Position numbers and translations under genes: made by a program
Shown: piece by piece, positions 26,321 to 35,134 of the stretch
How the letters are laid out: every line of letters begins with the position of its first letter
How positions within the stretch are numbered: position 1 is the first letter of the stretch
The notes under the pieces: generated by a model
What the model saw: only the letters and a program-made list of their open reading frames with translations
Told to the model about the DNA's origin: nothing
Databases searched by the model: none
Assembly (NCBI GenBank): GCA_965221655.1
Contig: OZ244906.1
Span: forward strand, 1,550,001-1,614,000
Reading direction: 5' to 3'
DNA length: 64,000 nucleotides
DNA from: Bin107 sp965221655
Lineage (GTDB): Bacteria > UBA8248

Positions 26321-26353
26321 GTGCGCGCCATCCTCTGAAGTGAACGCTTCGCG

Positions 26354-26953
26354 TCAGTGCGAGTATCTTTGCTGCGCAAACGGGTCGGCCTCGTTGTGGT
26401 ATCCGCGCGTCTCCCAGAAGCCGGGCTTGTCGACGGAAGCGAACTCCACCCCGCGGGCCCACTTTGCACTTTTCCAAAAATAGCGCCCGGGCACGACGAG
26501 GCGAAGCGGCCAGCCGTGCTCGGGCGTGAGGTCCTCCCCGTCGTGCTTCCACGCCCACACCACGTCGTCTTCCATGCAGGCCGCGAGAGGCAGGTTCGTC
26601 GTGTAGCCCTCCTCGCAGTGTATGACGACGAACGCAGCGCCCTCCCTGGGCTTCACCCGCTTCATAAGTTCCCCGAAGGCAACTCCGTAAAAGCGGTTGT
26701 CCATGCGGCTCCAGTGGGTGACGCAGTGGATGTCGCAAGCGACCTCTACTGCGGGCAGTGCCGTAAATTCCTCGTAGCCGAAGCGCAACTCTTCTTCCAC
26801 CTCGCCGAAAACGCGAAAATCCCACGCCGCCAGGTCGCTCCGGGGCACTTCGCCGAAATGCAGCACGGGCCATTTCTCGGTGGGCGTTTGGCCCGGCGGA
26901 ATGCGCTCTGCGTATTTTTCCTTCATCTTCTTTTGTCCGGAAAAAAGCGCCAT
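26354..26953 (-). CDS. Cytosolic molybdopterin-dependent oxidoreductase (sulfite oxidase fold, YuiH-like)
   Basis: A 199-residue single-domain member of the sulfite oxidase / MsrP superfamily. The segment VEVACDIHCVTHWSRMDN includes C77, expected to bind the molybdenum, and VHCEEGY-type and HGWPLRLVVPGRY blocks bind the pterin cofactor. No Tat or Sec signal is present, unlike MsrP, so it is probably cytoplasmic. The substrate is unknown. A MocA-like cofactor-modifying gene lies 2 kb away on the other strand, which may be relevant. Confidence 0.85.
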   Translation of the reverse strand: MALFSGQKKMKEKYAERIPPGQTPTEKWPVLHFGEVPRSDLAAWDFRVFGEVEEELRFGYEEFTALPAVEVACDIHCVTHWSRMDNRFYGVAFGELMKRVKPREGAAFVVIHCEEGYTTNLPLAACMEDDVVWAWKHDGEDLTPEHGWPLRLVVPGRYFWKSAKWARGVEFASVDKPGFWETRGYHNEADPFAQQRYSH

Positions 26954-26964
26954 CGCCTTCCCGC

Positions 26965-28002
26965 CTATCGGCCCGAGGGCGCCAGGAGCACCTTGATCCC
27001 CGCGCCGCGCCGCATGATGTCGAAGCCCCTTTGCCAGTCCTTGAGCGGGAGCATATCAGATACCATGGCCTCGGTGTCGACCTTGCCCGCCGCGAGCAAG
27101 TCGAGCGCCAGGAGCCAGGCGGAGCGCTTCTGGCCGAAGGTGCCGACGAGGCGAATCTCCTTGTAGGCCAATTTGTCTATTTCCAGGGGAACGGGCGAAC
27201 CGGGCAGGCCCACCTGGAGCAGGTCTCCGCCTTTTTTCACCGCTTCGACGCAAACCGCCAGTGCACCGGGGGCGCCCGCCGCTTCGACCGCCAGGTCGAC
27301 CCCCCAACCGCCCGTCGCATCCTGCACCGCGTCGAGGACGTTTTCTTTCTCCACGTTCACCGCGCGCTCGACTCCGAGCGCGCATCCGAGGGCGAGCCTG
27401 TGCGCGTCCCTCCCGGCTCCCGCCATGATGACCCGCGCACCGTGGGCGAGCGCCACCTGGGCGCACCCCAAGCCTATGGCCCCCGGACCCATGACGAGGA
27501 CGACGTCGCCCGCGCGCACGCTGCACTGCTCGCACATTCCGTGCACGCACACGGCCAGCGGTTCGGAGAGCGCAGCCGCCCGCAAGCTCACGCTCTCGGG
27601 CAGGAGGTGCACCGACTCTGCGCGGGTGACCACGTAGTTCGTGAACGCGCCGTGGCTCACCACGCCCGCGATGTCGCGCTGCTCGCAACGGTTGTAACGG
27701 CCCGCGATGCAGTGCGGACAAGCGCGGCAAGTCGATTTGGTGGGTTCGGCCGTAACCCGCGCACCCGGGACGATGCCCTCCACGCCCGGGCCGATTTCCG
27801 CCACCCGGCCCGAGAACTCGTGGCCCAGAACGAGCGGCGGGAAGTAGTGAAAAAAGTCGCCCGAGGCGATGTGCACGTCCGTGCCGCATATCCCCGCGTG
27901 GGCAATCTCGATTTTCACCTGCCCGGGGCCGGGAGAGGGCTCCTCCACGTCGAGGAGCGCCATGTTGCCCGGCCCTTTCGCCTTCTTGACCAGGGCCTTC
28001 AC
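26965..28002 (-). CDS. Zinc-dependent medium-chain alcohol dehydrogenase
   Basis: MDR-superfamily NAD(P)-dependent dehydrogenase of 345 residues, similar to threonine, sorbitol and related polyol or hydroxy-acid dehydrogenases. Catalytic zinc ligands are C39 (AGICGTDVH) and H61/E62 (LGHEFSGRV). The structural zinc site has C92, C95, C98 and C106. The Rossmann turn VMGPGAIGLGCAQ is near 170. The start is GTG with GAGG five bases upstream. It lies 22 bases after the cyclase gene. The exact substrate is open. Confidence 0.88.
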   Translation of the reverse strand: MKALVKKAKGPGNMALLDVEEPSPGPGQVKIEIAHAGICGTDVHIASGDFFHYFPPLVLGHEFSGRVAEIGPGVEGIVPGARVTAEPTKSTCRACPHCIAGRYNRCEQRDIAGVVSHGAFTNYVVTRAESVHLLPESVSLRAAALSEPLAVCVHGMCEQCSVRAGDVVLVMGPGAIGLGCAQVALAHGARVIMAGAGRDAHRLALGCALGVERAVNVEKENVLDAVQDATGGWGVDLAVEAAGAPGALAVCVEAVKKGGDLLQVGLPGSPVPLEIDKLAYKEIRLVGTFGQKRSAWLLALDLLAAGKVDTEAMVSDMLPLKDWQRGFDIMRRGAGIKVLLAPSGR

Positions 28003-28024
28003 GTCCGCCTCGCGCGCGGGGGAA

Positions 28025-28738
28025 TCAGGCGTTCAACACGGCAATTGCGCGAATCGGCGAACCCGATCCGCCTCGAATCTTGAGCGGAAGTCCGACGTAG
28101 AGAAACTCCTTGCCCACCACCAGCTCGATGTTGCACAGGTTCTCCGTGTTCGTGCGGCCCAACTCGCGGCAGACGAGGTGGCAAGGGTATTCCGGGCTGG
28201 TCGCCATGTCCATGCTGGGGGCGTCGGTGCCCACGTTGATGACGCCCAACTCTCCATAGACGTATTCGGCGGCGTCGCGCGTCCACCCCGCGTAGGCCGT
28301 GGTGTAGAGATTGGTCGGGTAATGGCGCTTGTAGTGCCCGTACGTGTAGAGGAGGGTATCGCCCGCCTTCACCTCGTAGCCGTAGTGGTCGATGCGTCTT
28401 TTCACGTCGTCCGCGTTGATGTAGCCGTTGTCCTCTACGTTCTCGAAGTCGATGGCGATGCCCCGGCTGTAGAAGGAGTCAAAGTCCATCGCGTCGATGT
28501 GGGGGGCGTCGGGCGAGGGGTCGAGATGGCTGATGGAGTCCACGTGCGTGGGGCCGTGCTCGCAAAATTGCACGATGCCGGAATAGTAGCTCATCTCGCT
28601 CTGGAAGCGTCCGCTCGCAGCGCTTTCCTCGTGCGTCATGTTCGTCCAGCGCCAGGTTTCGGGATGGCCCACGAACACGGGCTGTCCCTGGTAGATTTCC
28701 TGCGAGAGGTCCACGATTTCATGGTTCTTGTACGCCAT
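28025..28738 (-). CDS. Cyclase-family metal hydrolase (kynurenine-formamidase-like)
   Basis: A 237-residue member of the PF04199 cyclase family, which includes KynB formamidase and isatin hydrolase. The metal-binding HxxxHxDxxxH motif is present as H61, H65, D67 and H71 in EHGPTHVDSISH. I place the start at ATG 28738 after a strong AAGGAG; the frame is open 38 codons farther but that section is not conserved. It is first in the minus operon under the promoter at 28897-28925. Tryptophan-pathway partners are not seen, so the physiological substrate is uncertain. Confidence 0.88.
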   Translation of the reverse strand: MAYKNHEIVDLSQEIYQGQPVFVGHPETWRWTNMTHEESAASGRFQSEMSYYSGIVQFCEHGPTHVDSISHLDPSPDAPHIDAMDFDSFYSRGIAIDFENVEDNGYINADDVKRRIDHYGYEVKAGDTLLYTYGHYKRHYPTNLYTTAYAGWTRDAAEYVYGELGVINVGTDAPSMDMATSPEYPCHLVCRELGRTNTENLCNIELVVGKEFLYVGLPLKIRGGSGSPIRAIAVLNA

Positions 28739-28896
28739 GGTGATTCTCCTTCGGCCCGTTCGCCGTGAATGAAGGTTCGGCCCCTTGCGCTCGCCACGTG
28801 CGGCGCACTTTTCGAATCGGCCCCAAAACCAGCGAAATTCCTTCGCCCGCATCCGGCTTTCGACAGGGGGATGTGGTGGGTTTTGAAGGTCGTTCG

Positions 28897-28925
28897 ATAT
28901 TAAGGTCGGGCCGATTCCTTGTCAA
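28897..28925 (-). promoter_or_regulatory. Strong sigma-70-type promoter for the cyclase/dehydrogenase operon
   Basis: Minus-strand TTGACA (28925-28920), 17 bases, TAATAT (28902-28897). Predicted start near 28890, with a leader of about 150 bases before the cyclase ATG. Confidence 0.7.
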
Positions 28926-28950
28926 CGGAACCTCCCCCCGGCAGCGGAAA

Positions 28951-28980
28951 TTGACAGGCAAAAGCCCGTCTCCTTACCAT
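28951..28980 (+). promoter_or_regulatory. Divergent promoter for the plus-strand catabolic run
   Basis: Plus-strand TTGACA (28951-28956), 18 bases, TACCAT (28975-28980). Its -35 box is only 25 bases from the -35 of the minus-strand promoter, so the two face away from each other over a shared control region. The first gene starts at 29026. Confidence 0.55.
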
Positions 28981-29025
28981 GGCTGCGCGACGCTGGGCAT
29001 TTTCCTTTTGTTTCGGAGCGACCCG

Positions 29026-29652
29026 ATGGCACGCATCTCGGCGATAGTGCTCGCCGCCGGACTCTCAAGGCGCCTGGGGCGCAACAAACTCCTCCTGCCC
29101 TTGGGGGGCGAGACCGTCGTCCGCAAGACGACCCAAGCGACGCTCGCCTCCCCCGTGTCGGAGGTCGTGGTCGTAACAGGCCACGCGCAAGCCGCGGTGC
29201 GCGAAGCCCTGGACGGCCTGGACGTGCGTTTCGTCCACAACCCCCGCTATGCCGAGGGCCAGAGCACGAGCATGATCGCGGGCATCAACGCCGCGCACAC
29301 GGACACCGGCGCCTATCTGTTCGTGCTGGGCGATCAGCCTTTGCTCACGCCCGAAATCGTGCGCGACATGCTGCGCCTCTACGAGGCGTCGGAACCAAAG
29401 GCGCTGGTGGTGGCGCCCACCTGCGGGGACAGGCGCGGAAACCCCACCCTGTTCTCCGCCCTTCTCAGGGACGAGCTGCTGGGGGTGCGCGGGGACGCGG
29501 GCGGGCGCAGCGTCATCAAAACGCTGGAGGAGAAATCTCCCGAGAAACTCGTTTTTCTTGCGCTGGACGATGATGGTATCTTGCTCGACATCGACACGGA
29601 GAAAGACTACGGGCGCGTGCTCCGCAAATTTCCCGAAACCTCGCTCGAATAG
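29026..29652 (+). CDS. MocA/MobA-like molybdenum cofactor nucleotidyltransferase
   Basis: A 208-residue NTP-transferase with the signature LAAGLSRRLGRNKLLLP at residues 9-25, the YAEGQSTSMIAGI substrate loop, the FVLGDQPLLT metal-binding block and a GDRRGNPTLF block. This is the MocA-type family that adds CMP to molybdopterin for xanthine-dehydrogenase-class enzymes; related members act on other substrates. The ATG at 29026 has GGAG eight bases upstream and follows a promoter. No xanthine-dehydrogenase-type genes are in the window. Confidence 0.85.
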   Translation: MARISAIVLAAGLSRRLGRNKLLLPLGGETVVRKTTQATLASPVSEVVVVTGHAQAAVREALDGLDVRFVHNPRYAEGQSTSMIAGINAAHTDTGAYLFVLGDQPLLTPEIVRDMLRLYEASEPKALVVAPTCGDRRGNPTLFSALLRDELLGVRGDAGGRSVIKTLEEKSPEKLVFLALDDDGILLDIDTEKDYGRVLRKFPETSLE

Positions 29653-29667
29653 ACAAGGAATCAGGTC

Positions 29668-30816
29668 ATGGTAAAGGCGTTTCAAATCGCATCCGGCCCC
29701 CGCGTGCGCTTCGGTCGCGGAGAGGTCGCCCACGTCGGAGAGGAAGCGAAAAATCTCGGCATTGCGAAACCCGTGCTCGTAACCGACCCGGGGCTCGCCG
29801 CGAGCGGCGCGCTCGACTCCCTGCGCAAGAGTCTCGAGGAGGCATCGCTCGACTACCGCTTCTACGATCGGGCCGAGGCGAACCCCACGGACACCAGCAT
29901 CCTCGAGGCACGCGCTTTTTTTGAGGAGGGGGGGTGCGACGGCTTCATCGCCGCGGGCGGCGGAAGCACGATGGACACCGCCAAGGCTGCTCTGGCCATC
30001 ATCGCCAACGGAGGGGTGCCGAGCGACTACTACGGCCGCGGCAAGGCGACGAAGCCCGGCCCCCCGCTCATCACCGTGCCCACCACGGCGGGCACGGGCA
30101 GCGAGGTGACGTCGAGTTCCATCGTCACGGACACGAAACTTCGAATCAAGGCTGTCCTGGCCGACCCCGCGCTGTTCGCGAAACTCGCCGTCGTCGATTC
30201 CACCCTGCTCGCGCACCTTCCCTCCCACATCGCGGCGGGTGCGATGATGGACGCCCTCACGCACGCCATCGAGTCGCTCGGCTCGCCTGCGTCGAACCCA
30301 TGGACGGAAGCACTCGCGTTTCAGGCCATCGCCTACGTCGGCGCACACGGCAGAGCCTACGTGGACGACCCCGCGAACCCCGAGGCGGCCGACGCCATCT
30401 CCCTGGCGGCCACCCTCGCGGGACGCGCGTTCACCAACACGGGGCTGGGCATCGTGCACTCGCTCGCCCATCCGCTGGGCGCCTACCACGGGCTGCACCA
30501 CGGCACGGCGAACGGCATCTTTCTGCCCCCCGTCATGGAGTTCAACCTCCCCGCCATGCGGGAGACATACGCGCGCATGGCGCCTCTCCTCGCACCGCAC
30601 GAGGACGTGGCCCACACGGCGGAGGCGGCGATAGAGGCCATCCGCACCCTCAACAGGGACGTCGGCATTCCGGCCAGTTTGCGAGAAGCCGACGTCGTGA
30701 ACGAAGACCTCGACGTCATGGCGAAAGACGCGGCGGAAAGCCACCAGGTCGTCACGAACCCGGTTCCCTCGACCGAAGAGGATATGAAGCGCCTGCTGCT
30801 GGCGGTGCTCGAATAG
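29668..30816 (+). CDS. Iron-containing alcohol dehydrogenase
   Basis: Group III dehydrogenase of 382 residues. NAD binding is marked by AAGGGSTMDTAK at 95-106 and TVPTTAGTGSEVTS at 136-149. The iron ligands D195, H199 (MMDALTHAIES), H264 and H278 (HSLAHPLGAYHGLHH) are all present. The substrate may be an alcohol, lactaldehyde or maleylacetate type compound. It follows mocA by 15 bases, so it is co-transcribed. Confidence 0.92.
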   Translation: MVKAFQIASGPRVRFGRGEVAHVGEEAKNLGIAKPVLVTDPGLAASGALDSLRKSLEEASLDYRFYDRAEANPTDTSILEARAFFEEGGCDGFIAAGGGSTMDTAKAALAIIANGGVPSDYYGRGKATKPGPPLITVPTTAGTGSEVTSSSIVTDTKLRIKAVLADPALFAKLAVVDSTLLAHLPSHIAAGAMMDALTHAIESLGSPASNPWTEALAFQAIAYVGAHGRAYVDDPANPEAADAISLAATLAGRAFTNTGLGIVHSLAHPLGAYHGLHHGTANGIFLPPVMEFNLPAMRETYARMAPLLAPHEDVAHTAEAAIEAIRTLNRDVGIPASLREADVVNEDLDVMAKDAAESHQVVTNPVPSTEEDMKRLLLAVLE

Positions 30817-30819
30817 ACG

Positions 30820-31341
30820 ATGCCCGCCGGGAGGGTTCTCATATCGCAGGCGCAGATAAGCGAACGCCTGTCCACGCTTGCCGCCCGCATCGACGCGCAA
30901 GTGCCCGCGGGGCCGATTCACGTCGTGATGATACTGGCGGGTGCCATATTCTTCGGCGTCGACCTCGCCCGCCTCCTCGCACGCGAGGCGACGCTGGGCT
31001 TCCTTTCGGCGTCGAGTTACGGAGCAGGCACGCAAAGCTCAGGCCGTGTGGAAATAGACGCCTCCTGCCTGGGCGAGGTCGCGGGGCGAAACGTGCTGCT
31101 CGTCGACGACATTCTCGATACGGGCCGCACGCTTGCGAGGGCGCGCGCACTCTTACAGGAGAAGCACCCCGCCTCGGTGCACACTTGCGTCCTGCTGGAC
31201 AAGCCCGCGCGCAGAGAGACCGTGATGGAAGCGGACTACGTGGGGTTCACCATAGATAACCATTTCGTCGTGGGCTACGGGCTAGACCTGGACGGAAGAT
31301 ACCGCACGCTGCCCGACATACGGATTCACACGCCCGGGTGA
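30820..31341 (+). CDS. hpt: Hypoxanthine phosphoribosyltransferase-like protein
   Basis: Type I phosphoribosyltransferase of 173 residues that makes IMP or GMP from purine base and PRPP. The PRPP loop VLLVDDILDTGRT is at 92-104, the MILAGAIFFGVDLAR block precedes it, and the FTIDNHFVVGYGLD base-binding region is near the end, as in Hpt. It starts four bases after the dehydrogenase stop. It seems a passenger in this catabolic operon. Confidence 0.88.
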   Translation: MPAGRVLISQAQISERLSTLAARIDAQVPAGPIHVVMILAGAIFFGVDLARLLAREATLGFLSASSYGAGTQSSGRVEIDASCLGEVAGRNVLLVDDILDTGRTLARARALLQEKHPASVHTCVLLDKPARRETVMEADYVGFTIDNHFVVGYGLDLDGRYRTLPDIRIHTPG

Positions 31342-31395
31342 GGCTTGCCCGGACGCGCGTGCGCAGGTGTTTGCGCGCACACAGGAGAGACGACC

Positions 31396-32499
31396 ATGCC
31401 GATTCGCGAGATGCGGGTTTGGGAGACGGCGGTGGAAGTTGCCCAGCAGTCCAGAAACCGCTACGGGGGCGCCTCCGTCGTGGAGCGCGTCGTCGTCCGC
31501 CTGACGAACGACGCAGGCGAGGAGGGCTGGGGCGAGGCGGCCCCACTTCTGCACTTCACGCGCGAGACGGGTGCACAGATGGCGGCCAAACTCCGCGAAG
31601 CCGCCCCCCGGGCAGAGGGAAAAGAGGCGGGCGAACTCCTCGCCACTCTGGATGAGACGGCGGATTTTACGAACGCGGGCGCAGCGCGCACCGCTCTTGA
31701 AATCGCCGCCCTCGACCTGGCCGCCAAAATCGACCAGGAGCCCTTCTCACGCGCCTTTGGCGGCCACAGGCGAGACGCAGTTGCGCTCGACGCCCCCATC
31801 GGCCTCCTCCCGCCTGAGGAAGCCGTGAAAAAGGCCGAAGCACTACTCGCACAGGGGGTGCGGACGCTCAAGGTGAAGTCGGGCCTCGACGCGGAGGCGG
31901 ACGCCGAGCGCATCGCAAGGCTGCGCGAGAGGTTCGGCCCGCATATCGGGCTCAGAACGGACGCGAACGGCGGGTTCACTCCCGATGAGGCTCTGCGCTT
32001 CACGGACAGGATGGTCGAGATCGGCCTCGAACACTTTGAGCAGCCCGTACTGCCCACCGAGAAGAACTGCATCGACGTCTTTCGTGAGATACGCGCCCGG
32101 GGGATGCAGGTGGCCGTAGACGAATCGCTGTTCTCCATCGACGACGCCCGCCGCCTCCTCGACGCCGGGGCCGCCGACGTGGCCCTCGTCAAGATTGCGA
32201 AGTTCGGCGGCCCCGCAAACGCCTGGAGGGTGGCGCGCGTATTCGACGCGGCGGGCAAGACTGCCCTGCTCAGCTCGCCGTATGAGTCGTTCATCGCCAA
32301 GTCGGCGGGGTTCGCCATTGCCCTTTCTCTTGAAAACGCGGACAGAGCACACGAGCTTGCGCATTTTCTGGATGAGGAGCCCTACGCGCAGTGGGCACAC
32401 GACTTCTCGGGCGGCCGTTTCACGCGGGGTGCAGCCGCAGGGCACGGAGCCGTCGGCATCCCCGAGCGCATCACGAAGATAACGCGCACGGCGGCATAA
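31396..32499 (+). CDS. Enolase-superfamily enzyme (muconate lactonizing / dipeptide epimerase type)
   Basis: A 367-residue protein with capping domain and TIM barrel. The barrel has K159 and K161 in KVKSG, metal ligands D189 (RTDANGG), E215 (EQPV) and the acidic pair D242/E243 (VDES), and K266/K269 in VKIAKFGG. Two lysines on opposite sides match the MLE subgroup: cycloisomerases, o-succinylbenzoate synthase and dipeptide epimerases. The ATG at 31396 follows AGGAG. The substrate cannot be set by inspection, though CoA-ester catabolism nearby suggests an organic acid. Confidence 0.85.
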   Translation: MPIREMRVWETAVEVAQQSRNRYGGASVVERVVVRLTNDAGEEGWGEAAPLLHFTRETGAQMAAKLREAAPRAEGKEAGELLATLDETADFTNAGAARTALEIAALDLAAKIDQEPFSRAFGGHRRDAVALDAPIGLLPPEEAVKKAEALLAQGVRTLKVKSGLDAEADAERIARLRERFGPHIGLRTDANGGFTPDEALRFTDRMVEIGLEHFEQPVLPTEKNCIDVFREIRARGMQVAVDESLFSIDDARRLLDAGAADVALVKIAKFGGPANAWRVARVFDAAGKTALLSSPYESFIAKSAGFAIALSLENADRAHELAHFLDEEPYAQWAHDFSGGRFTRGAAAGHGAVGIPERITKITRTAA

Positions 32500-32538
32500 C
32501 CGCAGCCGCCTCTTTTTTCACCTAGGAGAACAGGTTCC

Positions 32539-33456
32539 ATGAACCTCCCCATGCAAGTAGACATCGTCGAGGTGGGCACGCGCGACGGCCTGCAAAGCGA
32601 AAAGCAGTACCTGACGCCCGAGGAGAAGATCAGGCTGGTCGACGCCATCACCGAAGCAGGCGTGCGCCGCATCGAGGTGACGAGCTTCGTCAGCCCCAAA
32701 CACGTCCCCCAGATGCGGGACGCGAAGGAGGTGCTTGCGGGCTGCAAGCGCAATCCCGACGCGGAATACGAGGTGCTCGTGCCCAACGTGCGCGGCATGG
32801 AGCGTGCTCTTGAGTGCGAGGTGGACCGCGTCGCACTGTTCGTCTCCGCCAGCGAGACCTTCAACCAGAAAAACATACGCGCAAGCCGCGAGCAGATGCT
32901 CGAAGTCGCCCGCGAAGTCGCGCAGATGGCCAGGGGCGCCGGCGTCAAGGTGCGCGGCGGCGTGGTCGCCACCTTCGGCTGCCCCTACGAGGGGCGCATC
33001 GCAGACGCGGACGTCGAATGGGTGGTGGGCGCATACGTGGACATGGGGTGCGACGAAATTGCCCTGGCCGATACCGTGGGCATGACGAATCCCGCCGAGA
33101 TCAAGCGCCTCGTCGGGTCCGTGCGCGAAAAATTTCCCTCGGTGCGCTACGTCCTGCACTTACACAACACGCGGGGGGCGGGCCTCGCCAATCTGCTGGC
33201 GGGACTGGAGGCGGGCATCGACATCTTCGACACCTCCATCGGCGGACTGGGCGGCTGCCCCTTTGCCCCCCGCGCGACGGGCAACATCGCCAGCGAGGAC
33301 ACCGTCAACATGCTCCACGAGATGGGAATCGAGACCGGCATCGACCTCCCGAAACTGCTCAAGGCAGTCGCGTACGCGGAAAAGGTGCTGAACCGCCAGC
33401 TGCCGGGTCAGCTCCTCCACGCGGGCATCCCTGAATGGAACGCCCCCGCGGCCTGA
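32539..33456 (+). CDS. Hydroxymethylglutaryl-CoA lyase-like enzyme
   Basis: DRE-TIM metallolyase of 305 residues that cleaves a 3-hydroxy-3-methylglutaryl-CoA-like substrate. It shows VGTRDGLQSE at 12-21 (metal and catalytic Arg/Asp), HLHNTRG with the HxH metal ligands, and the active-site cysteine loop GGLGGCPFAPRATGN. AGGAG precedes the ATG. Together with a CoA-transferase and a carboxyl-group enzyme downstream, it points to breakdown of a branched or dicarboxylic acid through CoA thioesters. Confidence 0.9.
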   Translation: MNLPMQVDIVEVGTRDGLQSEKQYLTPEEKIRLVDAITEAGVRRIEVTSFVSPKHVPQMRDAKEVLAGCKRNPDAEYEVLVPNVRGMERALECEVDRVALFVSASETFNQKNIRASREQMLEVAREVAQMARGAGVKVRGGVVATFGCPYEGRIADADVEWVVGAYVDMGCDEIALADTVGMTNPAEIKRLVGSVREKFPSVRYVLHLHNTRGAGLANLLAGLEAGIDIFDTSIGGLGGCPFAPRATGNIASEDTVNMLHEMGIETGIDLPKLLKAVAYAEKVLNRQLPGQLLHAGIPEWNAPAA

Positions 33457-33507
33457 ACAAGGGCGTGCCTCCCGCCCGAAAACCCGCCCGGCGACGCGGG
33501 AACGACC

Positions 33508-33545
33508 TTGACTTCCGCGTGCGAAACTGATTGTATGCAAAATAC
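33508..33545 (+). promoter_or_regulatory. Weak promoter candidate before the decarboxylase operon
   Basis: TTGACT at 33508-33513 followed after 17-20 bases by TTGTAT or TATGCA. The spacing or the match is poor in each case. The region 33457-33561 is otherwise non-coding and ends in the ribosome-binding site of the next gene. Confidence 0.3.
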
Positions 33546-33561
33546 ACTCAGGAGACGCGCC

Positions 33562-35124
33562 TTGCCGCCCGAACCGCATCCACCCCATCCCATAGAAGAG
33601 CTCAAGGAACGCACCGCCAAGGCCCAGGCGCTGGGAGGCGCGGCCTCCAAAGAGCGCCAGCGCAAGCAGGGAAAGCTCACTGCCAGAGAACGCATCGCCC
33701 TGCTGCTCGACCCGGACAGTTTTTCGGAAATCAACCTCTTCGTCGAAACACGCGCGACGGACTTCGGGATGGACGCGCGGCGCGCGCCCGGCGACGGCGT
33801 CGTGACGGGCAGTGGATACGTAAACGGCCAGCTCGTGTTCGTGGCCTCACAGGACTTCGGCTCCCTCGGCGGCTCCCTGGGGGAGATGCACGCGGAAAAA
33901 ATCGTAAAAGTACAGGAACTCGCCATGAAGGCGGGAGCTCCCCTCGTCACGATCCTCGATTCGGGCGGGGCGCGCATCCAGGAGGGCGTGCTCGCACTCC
34001 ACGGCTACGCGCGCATCTTCCAGCGCAACACGCACGCCTCGGGCGTCATTCCGCAGATATCGGTCATCCTCGGACCCTGCGCGGGGGGTGCGGTTTACTC
34101 TCCCGCGCTGACGGACTTCGTATTCATGGTCGAGGGGCTGAGCAAGATGTTCATCACGGGGCCGGACGTCATCAAGGCAGTGACGGGCGAGGACGTCTCC
34201 TTCGAGGAGCTGGGAGGCGGCGCGGTGCACAGCGCGACGAGCGGGAACGCACATTTTCTCGCCGCCGACGAACGCGAATGCTTTGCGCTGGTGAAGAAGC
34301 TGCTCTCCTTCCTGCCCTCGAACAACGTGGACGACCCTCCGCTGTCCGACACACCCGCCTGGCCGCCCGATGAAAACCCCGAACTCGACGACATGATTCC
34401 CGCCGAAGCGACGCAGGCCTACGACGTGCGAAGCCTGATGGCCCAGGTCTTCGACGAGGGGGATTTTCTAGAGGTGCACGCAGCATTCGCCAGGAACATC
34501 GTGGTCGGCTTCGCGCGTCTGGGCGGAAGGCCCGTCGGCGTCGTGGGAAACCAGCCCACCCACCTGGCGGGGGTTCTGGACATCGACAGCTCGGACAAGC
34601 TCGCCCGCTTCGTGCGATTTTGCGACGCCTTCAACCTCCCCATCATCAATTTCGTGGACGTGCCCGGCTACCTGCCCGGCACCCAGCAGGAATACGGCGG
34701 CGTCATCCGCCACGGCGCGAAGGTGCTCTTCGCCTACAGCGAGGCGAGCGTGCCGAAGATCGCCCTCATCGTCCGCAAGAGCTACGGCGGCGCTTTCGTC
34801 GCCATGAGTGCAATCGGGTTGGGCTACGACCGCGTTCTGGCGTATCCCTTCGCCGAGATCGCCGTTATGGGGCCCGAAGGAGCCGCCAACATCATCTTCC
34901 GCCGCGAGATCGAGGCGTCCGAGGACCCCGAAAAGGTCCGCAGCGAGAAGATAGCGGAATACCGCGACCTCTTCGCCAAGCCCTACGAGGCGGCGCGCCG
35001 CGGACTGGTGGATTCCGTTATCGAACCACGCCACACGCGGGGTGCGCTCATCCGCGCTCTCGGGATGACCGCCCGCAAGCGCGAAGAGAGGCCGGAACGC
35101 AAACACGGAAACATTCCGCTCTGA
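33562..35124 (+). CDS. mmdA: Biotin-dependent decarboxylase carboxyltransferase subunit (MmdA/PccB type)
   Basis: Crotonase-fold carboxyltransferase of about 520 residues. It shows the KLTARERIALLLD entry, LDSGGARIQEG and LGPCAGGAVYSP oxyanion blocks in the N-half, and VDVPGYLPGTQQEYGG and RKSYGGAFVAM blocks in the C-half. It is of PccB/MmdA type, not OadA type. With the OadG-, biotin- and OadB-like genes that follow, it fits the alpha subunit of methylmalonyl-CoA decarboxylase, a membrane sodium pump. I start at TTG 33562, with AGGAG seven bases upstream; an ATG at 33535 lacks a ribosome site. Confidence 0.88.
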   Translation: MPPEPHPPHPIEELKERTAKAQALGGAASKERQRKQGKLTARERIALLLDPDSFSEINLFVETRATDFGMDARRAPGDGVVTGSGYVNGQLVFVASQDFGSLGGSLGEMHAEKIVKVQELAMKAGAPLVTILDSGGARIQEGVLALHGYARIFQRNTHASGVIPQISVILGPCAGGAVYSPALTDFVFMVEGLSKMFITGPDVIKAVTGEDVSFEELGGGAVHSATSGNAHFLAADERECFALVKKLLSFLPSNNVDDPPLSDTPAWPPDENPELDDMIPAEATQAYDVRSLMAQVFDEGDFLEVHAAFARNIVVGFARLGGRPVGVVGNQPTHLAGVLDIDSSDKLARFVRFCDAFNLPIINFVDVPGYLPGTQQEYGGVIRHGAKVLFAYSEASVPKIALIVRKSYGGAFVAMSAIGLGYDRVLAYPFAEIAVMGPEGAANIIFRREIEASEDPEKVRSEKIAEYRDLFAKPYEAARRGLVDSVIEPRHTRGALIRALGMTARKREERPERKHGNIPL

Positions 35125-35134
35125 GGGCTCGCAG

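Noticed and set aside
29065..31035. Long minus-strand open frame under the MocA-like and dehydrogenase genes
   Set aside because: The plus-strand products carry intact motifs; the antisense product is Arg/His/Gly-rich without motifs.
33508..33561. Earlier TTG (33508) or ATG (33535) as the start of the carboxyltransferase
   Set aside because: Neither has a Shine-Dalgarno, while TTG 33562 has AGGAG at good spacing and begins just before the conserved region.
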